Shown: piece after piece, positions 34,496 to 41,700 of the stretch | Numbering within the stretch: the first letter of the stretch is position 1 | How the letters are laid out: each line of letters starts with the position of its first letter | Origin: Pyrinomonadaceae bacterium | Lineage (GTDB): Bacteria; Acidobacteriota; Blastocatellia; Pyrinomonadales; Pyrinomonadaceae | DNA length: 64,000 nucleotides | Direction of reading: 5' to 3' | Assembly: GCA_026129865.1 (NCBI GenBank) | Contig: JAHCHG010000003.1 | Location: 186,001 to 250,000 of the forward strand | Program-made: the position numbers and the translations under genes | Notes under the pieces: model-generated | The model's database searches: none | What the model saw: the letters and a program-made list of their open reading frames with translations, nothing else | What the model was told of the DNA's origin: nothing

Positions 34496-35080
34496 CTAAC
34501 CAGTTTTTTGCTCCGAACAACACTCTTTTGTACATTTTTCCAACTTTGATTTGAGTCTGCTCACACGTATCCGGAGCGTATTGAGATTGATACCCAACCG
34601 GTGTGCCAACGATTTTCTCGCCGGAATCATCGTTTTTTCGTCCGAATTGAAATATCGGATCAGCAGTTTCCGTTTCTCGTCCGGCAGTTCCCGCAGGCAT
34701 TGATTCAAACAATCAAATCTTTGCTGCCGGATCTGCTCGTCAAACACATCTTTATCCAAATTATCCATGCTCAGGTCGCGTGAATTTTCGTCGAGTTCAG
34801 CGGTCTGAAAAGTTTCGCGGCGGTTTTCCATCAAGACAAATTTAGCGACCGTTATCGAAAAAGCCTCGGCATTCTGTATTTCTGCACCTTCCTCGATCTT
34901 TTTAAGGACGCGGTCAAATACAATATCTGTTAATCCCTCTACATCTTCGCAGTTGCGCCACTCGAAAAATCGCTCGAGCCTTTCGCGAAGCGCGAGATAT
35001 TTCTCCGCCGCCCGGACTCGGTCAGCGTCAAGTGATCTTAGGAATTCGTTAAAACTATCTGAAATTAAACCGTCTCGCAT
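34496..35080 (-). CDS. ECF-type RNA polymerase sigma factor
   Basis: A 194-residue protein. The region 2 part is diverged: VEGLTDIVFDRVLKKI then ISITVAKFVLMENRRE-like residues (AFSITVAKFVLMENRRE). Region 4 is clear: CLRELPDEKRKLLIRYF, then helix-turn-helix SLAHRLGINLNTLRIRVSRLKSKLEKC. The final tail has Cys residues (CTKECCSEQ). The membrane anti-sigma-like gene begins 76 nt after its stop codon and the CHAT gene follows. It probably drives this set in response to an envelope signal, as many ECF factors drive their own operon. Confidence 0.82.
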   Translation of the reverse strand: MRDGLISDSFNEFLRSLDADRVRAAEKYLALRERLERFFEWRNCEDVEGLTDIVFDRVLKKIEEGAEIQNAEAFSITVAKFVLMENRRETFQTAELDENSRDLSMDNLDKDVFDEQIRQQRFDCLNQCLRELPDEKRKLLIRYFNSDEKTMIPARKSLAHRLGINLNTLRIRVSRLKSKLEKCTKECCSEQKTG

Positions 35081-35365
35081 TGATCGTTATGCAGTAACGT
35101 CGGGCTGGCGGCAGCGCTTTTTAGGATAATAGCAAACTAGTGATCCTTTAGGGTATAACTTGAGCTGATCTGACCGAACGCTTCTCAAGCAAAGGCATAA
35201 ATTCTAACTATTTCGCTTGGTTGCAGAGCGGTTTGCTGCAGCTGGCAGAATTCGAGCAGATCGGACGTCCCATTTGCCCGGTGCCGATTGCCGAACCACT
35301 GCAGATTTCTTATGATTGAGTCAAATTAGAATATATTAATGAGCGAAATTTGAGGTAAAAATATT

Positions 35366-36547
35366 ATGAACGCAGCAGCTTTAGAAACAGAAAATTTAAG
35401 ACCGGCGTTAACACACCTATCCGAAGAAGAAGAACTTTTTCGCAGCAGTTTCCGCGAATTTGCCGAGGGAGAAGTGCGTCCGCGCGTCGAAGAAATGGAA
35501 AAAGCAGGAAAACTCGATCCCGAACTTATCAAACAATGTTTTGAAATCGGTTTGATGGCGATCGAAACGCCCGAAGAATACGGCGGCGCGGGTTCGACGT
35601 TTTTTAACGCAATACTGGCGATCGAAGAATTGGCGCGGGTTGACGCTTCAACGGCGGTTTTTGTTGATGTGCAAAACACTTTGGTAACAAACGCATTTAT
35701 TCGTTGGGGAAGCGAAGATCAAAAGAAAAAATATTTAGCGCAAATGGCTGAATCGAAAGTCGGCGCGTATGCTTTGAGCGAAGCCGGAAGCGGTTCGGAC
35801 GCTTTTGCTTTGAAAACTCGCGCGGTCGAAAAAGACGATCATTATGAAATTACGGGACAAAAACTCTGGATCACAAACGGCAACGAAGCCGAAATTTTCA
35901 TTGTTTTTGCAACCGTTGATCCCGAAGCCGGCTATCGCGGAATCACGGCATTTATCGTCGAAAAAAGTTTTGAAGGCTTTTCGGTCGGCAAAAAGGAAGA
36001 CAAACTCGGCATCCGCGCAAGTTCGACGACTGAATTGATCTTAGATAACTGCAAAGTTCCGAAAGAAAATGTTTTAGGCGAAGTCGGCAAAGGTTACAAA
36101 GTTTCGATTGAAACATTAAACGAAGGCAGAATCGGAATCGCCGCGCAAATGGTCGGCATCGCGCAAGGTGCTTATGAAGCCGCACTTGCTTACACAAACG
36201 AACGCGAACAATTCGGCAAAAGATTGGACGAGTTTCAAGCAATTCAATTCCAATTAGCGGAAATGGCAGTCGAACTCGAAGCCGCCAGACTTTTAACTTA
36301 CAACGCCGCGCGTCTAAAAGATGCCGGAAAATCATTTTTGAAAGAAGCCGCCATTGCCAAACTTTATACTTCAAGAGTTGCCGAAAAAATTTCTTCAAAA
36401 GCCATCGAACTTTTCGGCGGTTACGGCTACGTCAAAGATTATCCGGTCGAAAAATTCTGGCGCGATTCCAAGATCGGCGCGATCTACGAAGGCACTTCAA
36501 ATATGCAATTGCAGACGATCGCAAAATTGATTACGGGCGGGAAGTAG
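35366..36547 (+). CDS. Acyl-CoA dehydrogenase
   Basis: A 393-residue FAD enzyme that forms the 2,3 double bond in acyl-CoA. Landmarks are LSEEEELFRSSFREFAE, EAGSGSDAFALKTRA, WITNGNEAEIF, GKKEDKLGIRASSTTELILDNCKVP, ALAYTNEREQFGKRLDEFQAIQF and ELFGGYGYVKDYPVEKFWRDSKIGAIYEGTSNMQ. The Glu of YEGTS is the catalytic base. The last 78 nt, which encode this Glu, recur at 37182-37259 and in shorter form at 38043-38099 (see array). The gene itself looks intact. The 285-bp gap upstream (35081-35365) holds only divergent promoters, with nothing else visible. Confidence 0.93.
   Translation: MNAAALETENLRPALTHLSEEEELFRSSFREFAEGEVRPRVEEMEKAGKLDPELIKQCFEIGLMAIETPEEYGGAGSTFFNAILAIEELARVDASTAVFVDVQNTLVTNAFIRWGSEDQKKKYLAQMAESKVGAYALSEAGSGSDAFALKTRAVEKDDHYEITGQKLWITNGNEAEIFIVFATVDPEAGYRGITAFIVEKSFEGFSVGKKEDKLGIRASSTTELILDNCKVPKENVLGEVGKGYKVSIETLNEGRIGIAAQMVGIAQGAYEAALAYTNEREQFGKRLDEFQAIQFQLAEMAVELEAARLLTYNAARLKDAGKSFLKEAAIAKLYTSRVAEKISSKAIELFGGYGYVKDYPVEKFWRDSKIGAIYEGTSNMQLQTIAKLITGGK
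36470..36547 (+). repeat. Repeat copy R1 (acyl-CoA dehydrogenase 3' end)
   Basis: 78 nt from the Lys codon to the stop codon of the intact gene. It encodes K-I-G-A-I-Y-E-G-T-S-N-M-Q-L-Q-T-I-A-K and the final LITGGK. A 26-nt stretch within it (36494-36519) is identical in R1, R2 and R3 and contains the 10-bp palindrome TGCAATTGCA. Confidence 0.9.
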
Positions 36548-36553
36548 ATAACA

Positions 36554-36584
36554 GATGCGGAGATTGCTTAAAAATCTTCGCATC
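36554..36584 (+). terminator. Hairpin after the acyl-CoA dehydrogenase gene
   Basis: GATGCGGAGATT (36554-36565) pairs with AATCTTCGCATC (36573-36584) with one G-T pair. The T-run is weak (TCTTAT). An equivalent, stronger hairpin follows R2. It should end the acyl-CoA dehydrogenase mRNA and insulate the cassette. Confidence 0.7.
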
Positions 36585-36589
36585 TCTTA

Positions 36590-36598
36590 TGTTAAAAT
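36590..36598 (+). promoter_or_regulatory. Extended -10 box for the VapBC-like cassette
   Basis: TGTTAAAAT fits TGn-TAnnnT. Only 6 nt separate it from the ATG at 36605, so a transcript begun at the usual distance would start at or very near the start codon. The same nine bases occur before the second cassette at 37315-37323. No convincing -35 is seen. Confidence 0.5.
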
Positions 36599-36604
36599 TT
36601 GTCC

Positions 36605-36802
36605 ATGAAAACGTATACGATCGAAATTCTAGAACCAAGAGCAAAGAAATTACTTGAGGATTTGGCAAACTTGAATCTAATCAAATTTCAAGAAGAAGAA
36701 CCGAAAAGAAAAGAACGCAAATTCGGCAGTATGAAGGGTTTGGTTAAGCATATTGCTGATGATTTTGATGCGCCGGTAGAGGATTTTAAGGATTATATGT
36801 AA
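36605..36802 (+). CDS. VapB/Phd-like antitoxin
   Basis: A 65-residue protein from the ATG at 36605 (MKTYTIEILEPRAKKLLEDLANLNLIKF). The helical N-terminus would bind DNA and dimerise. The C-terminal GSMKGLVKHIADDFDAPVEDFKDYM is the toxin-wrapping tail seen in antitoxins of PIN toxins. Its stop codon overlaps the toxin's ATG by one base (TAATG), a sign of translational coupling. No ribosome binding site is visible, in line with a leaderless message. Confidence 0.78.
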   Translation: MKTYTIEILEPRAKKLLEDLANLNLIKFQEEEPKRKERKFGSMKGLVKHIADDFDAPVEDFKDYM

Positions 36803-37182
36803 TGCAATTGTTGATTGACGCGCATATTTTGATCTGGTTTCTCGAAGGCAACAATTCGCTTATTGAATCAAGGCGGCAAATTATTGCTGATCCGCAGAAT
36901 GACGTTTTTGTCAGCATTGCTACTCTTTGGGAAATTGCGATAAAAATAAGCATCGGCAGATTGTCCCTTGCTGCACCGCTCGCCAATGTCTTTAAACAAA
37001 TCGGCACTGAAAATTTTGAAATTTTGCCAATTTCGCCGGAACATACTTTGCAGGTTTCAACATTGCCGTTTTATCATCGCGATCCATTTGATCGAATTAT
37101 TATCGCTCAGGCACAGGTTGAAAATCTGCTGATTATGACTGACGACGACGAGTTTGGTAACTATACAATTGAAGTTTTGTAA
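36802..37182 (+). CDS. VapC-like PIN-domain toxin
   Basis: A 126-residue PIN ribonuclease. Its acidic site residues are in LLIDAHILIWFLEG (Asp near residue 5), SIATLWEIAIKISIGRL (Glu) and HRDPFDRIIIAQAQVE (Asp residues). This is the subgroup with the D-A-H-...-W opening. It would cleave RNA when free of its antitoxin. The stop codon TAA abuts R2, whose first codon AAA shares its last A. Confidence 0.85.
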   Translation: MQLLIDAHILIWFLEGNNSLIESRRQIIADPQNDVFVSIATLWEIAIKISIGRLSLAAPLANVFKQIGTENFEILPISPEHTLQVSTLPFYHRDPFDRIIIAQAQVENLLIMTDDDEFGNYTIEVL

Positions 37183-37259
37183 AAATCGGCGCAATTTATG
37201 AAGGAACTTCAAATATGCAATTGCAGACGATTGCAAAGTTGATTACGGGCGGGAAGTAA
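37182..37259 (+). repeat. Repeat copy R2 (78 nt, synonymous variant)
   Basis: It is aligned without gaps to R1 and differs at eight bases. All eight are silent: Lys AAG/AAA, Ala GCG/GCA, Ile ATC/ATT, Tyr TAC/TAT, Gly GGC/GGA, Ile ATC/ATT, Lys AAA/AAG and stop TAG/TAA. It carries the same YEGTS coding segment but no upstream gene. Confidence 0.9.
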
Positions 37260-37279
37260 TTTTCAATTTTGTTTTTTAG

Positions 37280-37313
37280 AATGCGAAGATCTCTAAAAAT
37301 CTTCGCATTTTTT
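37280..37313 (+). terminator. Terminator after R2
   Basis: AATGCGAAGAT (37280-37290) and ATCTTCGCATT (37299-37309) form a perfect 11-bp stem, followed by six T. The stem is related in sequence to the hairpin after R1. Confidence 0.85.
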
Positions 37314-37314
37314 G

Positions 37315-37323
37315 TGTTAAAAT
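37315..37323 (+). promoter_or_regulatory. Extended -10 box for the nucleotidyltransferase cassette
   Basis: TGTTAAAAT, identical to the box at 36590-36598. It lies 10 nt before the ATG at 37334, which leaves only a few bases of leader. Confidence 0.5.
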
Positions 37324-37333
37324 ATTACCCATT

Positions 37334-37576
37334 ATGCCGATTAAAGAAGCAAAATATATAGACAAAAACAATCGCGTCGTAATGTCGCAATTAACAACGA
37401 TTGAAGAACAGGGAAATCGTTCTTTTGACATAGAATTCTGGCAGCGTTTGACTGATGAACAAAGAATGCAAGCGGTTTGGGATTTGGTTGTTTTTGATTA
37501 CGAATTAAAAGGAAAAAATCTCAATGAACTCCGACTTCAAAGAACTGTTGAAAATCTTCGCCGAAGAGAAGGTTAA
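37334..37576 (+). CDS. Small partner of nucleotidyltransferase, antitoxin-like
   Basis: An 80-residue protein (MPIKEAKYIDKNNRVVMSQLTTIEEQGNRSFDIEFWQRL...) with a C-terminal helix of the pattern LNELRLQRTVENLRRR. Small proteins with this ending sit next to DUF6036-type nucleotidyltransferases in many bacteria. It overlaps the nucleotidyltransferase gene by 53 nt in another frame, which suggests coupled translation. Toxin or antitoxin role is not known. Confidence 0.62.
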   Translation: MPIKEAKYIDKNNRVVMSQLTTIEEQGNRSFDIEFWQRLTDEQRMQAVWDLVVFDYELKGKNLNELRLQRTVENLRRREG

Positions 37577-38012
37577 ATATCTTATAATCGGCGGATATGC
37601 AGTCGCCAAACACGCTGAACCGCGCTATACAAAAGACCTCGATATTTGGATCGACAATTCAAGTGAAAATGCCAGACGAGTTTTTTCGGCTTTGAAACAA
37701 TTCGGCGCGCCTTTAACTAATATGACGATTGAAGATTTTACGATTCCGACACTTCTTTTCCAAATCGGTATCGAACCTTCGCGCATAGATATTTTGATGG
37801 GTTTGAAGGCTTTGAACTTTGACGAATGTTGGGAAAGACGTGCAACTTCCCTGATCGGCGAAACTGAATTTCATTTTATCTCGCTTGACGATTTGATTTT
37901 CAATAAAAAACTTGCCGGAAGACCGCAGGATTTGCGCGATGCCGAAAATTTGGAGTTAAAAAAGCGCGAACAGTCCAAGATTGAGCGACCCTTTCCAAAT
38001 AGCGATCAGTAG
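37524..38012 (+). CDS. Nucleotidyltransferase (DUF6036/AbiEii-like)
   Basis: A 162-residue protein of the polymerase-beta superfamily. The nucleotide-binding signature is YLIIGGYAVAKHAEPRYTKDLDIWID, with GG and the two Asp of DLD. RIDILMG provides the third acidic site. ISLDDLIFNKKLAGRPQDLRDAENL is the C-terminal family block. Members of this group take part in toxin-antitoxin or phage-defence modules in which the enzyme adds nucleotides to tRNA or to its partner; which applies here is unknown. Its ending is followed by R3. Confidence 0.78.
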   Translation: MNSDFKELLKIFAEEKVKYLIIGGYAVAKHAEPRYTKDLDIWIDNSSENARRVFSALKQFGAPLTNMTIEDFTIPTLLFQIGIEPSRIDILMGLKALNFDECWERRATSLIGETEFHFISLDDLIFNKKLAGRPQDLRDAENLELKKREQSKIERPFPNSDQ

Positions 38013-38042
38013 TTTCATTTTTGAATTGTGCTAATTTGCTAT

Positions 38043-38099
38043 GGAACTTCAAATATGCAATTGCAGACGATCGCAAAGTTGATTACGAGCGGGAAGTAA
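38043..38099 (+). repeat. Repeat copy R3 (57 nt)
   Basis: It encodes GTSNMQLQTIAKLITSGK and a stop codon in the same reading order. It differs from R2 at two bases (ATT/ATC, GGC/AGC), of which the second changes Gly to Ser. Its left end lacks the YE codons. No hairpin or TGTTAAAAT box follows, so it looks like the right end of the array. Confidence 0.85.
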
Positions 38100-38115
38100 T
38101 TTAAGTGAATTCTAT

Positions 38116-38171
38116 ACAGGATATCCAGGGTTATTAGGATAAAGTTTTTCTGTAAATCCTGTTTATCTTGT
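38116..38171. repeat. Short inverted repeat of the ATCCTGT family
   Basis: ACAGGATATCC from 38116 faces TGTAAATCCTGTTTATC (38151-38167). Words of this kind (ACAGGAT/ATCCTGT) form a common short repeat in bacterial intergenic DNA. It lies between R3 and the GNAT gene. Confidence 0.45.
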
Positions 38172-38179
38172 TTGTTTTT

Positions 38180-38707
38180 ATGTCCGAAATCAGAATCCGC
38201 AAAGCCGCAATTGAAGATGCCGAAATGCTTGCCGAATTGTCTTATCAAACATTTTGGGATGCGTTTCACGAACATCCAAAAAACGCGCCGGAAGATCTGG
38301 CGGATTATATGGAAAAGGCGTTCAGCCTCGAACAAACGCGCCGGGAGCTTCTTGAAGAAAATTCGATTTTTCTGATCGCTGAAATCGAAGATAGAGCAGC
38401 CGGTTATGCGAAGGTTACGCTCGGAAATATCGAAGACGGAATTTCTGCCGAAAATCCGATTGAACTAAACAGGCTTTATTCGCACCAGAAATTCCTAGGC
38501 AAAGGCGTCGGCGCGGCGCTGATGGACGAATGTTTCGAAATTGCGAAGGAAAACGCCTGCGACGTAATGTGGCTCGGCGTTTGGGAATTCAATCCGCGAG
38601 CGCAGGCGTTCTACAAAAAATACGGATTTTACGAGGTCGGAAAACATATTTTCCAGCTCGGCTCCGATCCTCAGATCGACATTCTCATTCAGAAAGACCT
38701 CGACTAA
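38180..38707 (+). CDS. GNAT family N-acetyltransferase
   Basis: A 175-residue acyltransferase using acetyl-CoA. The start is the ATG at 38180 (MSEIRIRKAAIEDAEMLAELSYQTF). The acetyl-CoA loop is FLGKGVGAALMDECFEIA, and the late motif VWEFNPRAQAFYKKYGFYEVG is typical of GNATs close to ribosomal-protein or spermidine acetylases. The substrate is unknown. It lies right after the R3 repeat and converges on the FG-GAP gene, 4 nt between the stop codons. Confidence 0.85.
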   Translation: MSEIRIRKAAIEDAEMLAELSYQTFWDAFHEHPKNAPEDLADYMEKAFSLEQTRRELLEENSIFLIAEIEDRAAGYAKVTLGNIEDGISAENPIELNRLYSHQKFLGKGVGAALMDECFEIAKENACDVMWLGVWEFNPRAQAFYKKYGFYEVGKHIFQLGSDPQIDILIQKDLD

Positions 38708-38711
38708 CTCA

Positions 38712-41700
38712 TCAAGGTACGAATACGTTCGGGACCGGTCTATCGCCCGAAACTCCGAATTCAGTAATTAGAAAACCGGCGCTTGAACGATTGATGAACC
38801 ACGTTCGCGTCGAAGGTCTAAAGACCGCGGGGTCGATCTTGCCGTCGCCGTCGTAGTCGCCCGCTGCCGAAAGATCGCCGACGGTGCCGAACGGAAATGA
38901 ATAGAATGAACCGTCTTCGCTGCGCTGTATAAACCATTCGCCCGTCGATGGGCGAAATATCGCGACGTCAGCGCGCCCATCGCCGGAGTAATCTCCCTGA
39001 ACCGGTTTGTCGGTCGAATTTCCAAACTGGAACGCGGCGACGCTTTCGTCCGTGCTGCGTTTGATCCACCATTCTCCGCTAGCAGGTCGAAATATGGCGA
39101 TGTCGGCTTTGTTATCGCCGTCGTAATCTGCAACCACGGGTTTATCGCTCGAAGATCCAAACTGCGTGATGATCGTGCCGCCGGAAGATTTTAAGATATA
39201 CCAGGTCAGCGCGGAAGGACGAAAAACTCCCGAATCCGCTTTGCCGTCGCCGTCAAAATCGCCTACCACCGGAATATCGCCTGCCGCGCCGAACGGATAG
39301 GAATAAAACGAGGAATCTTCCGAACGCAGAATGAACCATTCACCCGAACTTTCGCGCCAGATGGCAACATCGGTTTTGCCGTCGCCGGTGAAATCGGCGG
39401 GAACGAGTTTGTCGCTTGATGTTCCGAATTGAAATGCGCGATTTCCTCCGTCGCTGCTGCGCGAAAGCCACCATTCACCCGCCGCCGGGCGAAAGATCGA
39501 GATATCCGTTTTTCCGTCTCCGTCAAAGTCAAAAGGTCTTTTCCTTGCCGCCGGCTGCGCTTGAGTCGTGTTGAAAAGAACCTTTACATAGCCGTCGAAC
39601 GATGTAGTGTAGCCAGCCAAAAGATCGATCTTTGAATCGTTGTCAAGATCCGCGAGAGCGAGGCTTCGCATTTCGACCCCGCCGCTCCAGATCGTTTCAC
39701 GTCCAAGGGCGCCCGCGCCGTTGTTCAATAAAACCGTGATCGAATTTGTGCCGGAAAGCAGCGCCGCGTCGGGTTTTTGGTCGCCGTCGAGATCGCTGAC
39801 AATTATGCCGAACGCTCGTTCCTGAGAGATCGGATAGTTCGAAGCGGGTTGAAAAGTGCCGTTACCGTTTCCGCGTAAAACGGTCGCGCCGTTTGATCTT
39901 GAACCGATCAGATCGTTGATTCCGTCGGAATTCATATCCGCAACCGCGACGCCGCTCAATCCGCCGCTGACGGACGGATTCGCAGGATTCGTAAACCCGC
40001 CGCTGCCGTTGTTCAGCAAAATCGCGAAGTTCGAATTATTGGTCGATCCGGCAAGGTCGGGTTTTGAATCGTTATTTAGATCACCGGCGACGATACGAGC
40101 TACCGAGGCGTTGGGTAAATAACTGGCAGACGCCTGAAAAGTTCCGTTTCCGTTTCCAAAATACACCGAAACACCAGCCGAACTGATAACCGCCAGATCG
40201 AGTTTGCCGTCGGAATTAAAATCAGCCGCGGCAGAATCAAAATTTTCGCTAGCTCCGAGAGCAAAATAAAATAATGAAAATGTCCGGTTTCCCTGATTTC
40301 TCAGCAACAAGGCATTCTGTCCGCCGCTGATAGCGCGTCCGAAGACGACGATGTCCGATCTTCCGTCCTGTGTGAAATCGCCCGTTACGACCGAGTTGGG
40401 GTCGATCAACAGATTGCCGCCGAGATTCAGTTCGTCATTCGGATTTATCGTTTCGCCCGCAAACGTCTTGTTGGCGGAGCGCGCCGCGGTTTGAAAAACG
40501 ACGACGACATTTCCGCCCGAACCGCCGCCGCCGCGGTCGACTACGACAAAATCCTTGAACTGATCGTTGTTAAAATCGTCGACTGCTATATCGATCGTCC
40601 CGCTCGGTGTTTCGAGCGCAAAAGCCGATTCGAAAAATCCGTTTTGCAGATTTTTCATTACGAAAAAACTGCCCGAACCCGGAACCGCAAATTCCGTCGG
40701 CTGAGCGCCGACAATATCGAGCCATCCGTCGCTATCGACATCGGCAACGGATGCCTCGCCGTTTCCGCCCTCGGCGTAAACGCTTGGCGAAGAAAACGTT
40801 CCGTTGCCCGAGCCGGTTCTCACAAACGTTTTATTGTATGCGTTGAAGATCAGATCCGCCTTTTGATCGTTGTTGATGTCAGCTATTTCCTGCAGAAATA
40901 TCCGGTCGCTTGCGTCGATCTGCATATCGTCGCCCTCGGTAAAGCTCAAATTCGCCGAGCCGAGCCAGATCGTCATCCACGGATTAAACGTTCCGTCCGT
41001 CGAAACCACGTCCGCAAAACCGTCGCCGTTAAAATCGGCTGCGCCGGCAAGCGTAACGTACGGATCGATGTTTATGGTCTGCGGCATTCCAAACACGCCG
41101 TTATTGTTAAGCAAAACTTTGTGAAGGGCATTGGTCGTGAACAGGATATCGGGGAGCGAATCATTATTTACCCTGGCAATTATCGGCTGAACCGCGTATT
41201 GCGTAGATATTTGCTCGACGAACGTAAAAGTTCCGTCGCCGAGACCGCGATAATGAGAAAGAAAATTCCCGCCGTCATTTCCGCCGCCGATAAGATCAAG
41301 CTTGCCGTCCGCATTAAAATCCACCGCTTCCATGTATGCCGGGATCGACGGACCGGAAATTAAGATCGGCGAGGAAAAAGTCGAATCAGAATTCCCGAGA
41401 TAGATTCTCAGCGATCCAGCGAATTTGACCGCGATGTCGCTTCTGCCGTCACCGTTGAAATCGCCTGCAGCCGGAAACAACGGGTTGCTGCTCCCGTGGG
41501 CGAGGACGATTCGATGCGAGGGAAATTCGCCGCTGCCGTCGCCGAAATAGACCAATATCTCGTTAAGACCTGAGATCAGCGTATCGATCCTTCCGTCTCC
41601 GTTGAAATCGCCCGGCTTGACCACGTAAAACGCCGAACGGTTTCCGCTGAACGCCTTGGCGGCGAAAAAATCGACCGCGGCAGTCACTGACGAATTCATG

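Larger units (their letters stand above)
36470..38099 (+). other. Putative cassette array built on the acyl-CoA dehydrogenase 3' end
   Basis: Three copies of the gene's 3' end lie in direct orientation and separate two two-gene cassettes: a VapBC-like pair and a small protein/nucleotidyltransferase pair. Each of the first two copies is followed by a hairpin terminator and a TGTTAAAAT box, then the cassette start codon. The copies are spaced 712 and 840 bp apart (measured at the GGC/GGA codon). No recombinase gene is in the window. Confidence 0.65.

Noticed and set aside
35081-35365. Small RNA gene in the gap before the acyl-CoA dehydrogenase gene
   Set aside because: Some short palindromic words occur, but there is no stable hairpin with a terminator and nothing that matches a known RNA family.
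36470-38099. CRISPR array
   Set aside because: The three repeats are 712 and 840 bp apart and the material between them is protein-coding. No short regular repeats occur anywhere in the window.
36470-38099. Classical integron
   Set aside because: No attC-like imperfect hairpin sites or IntI gene are visible. The repeats are direct copies of a gene end.
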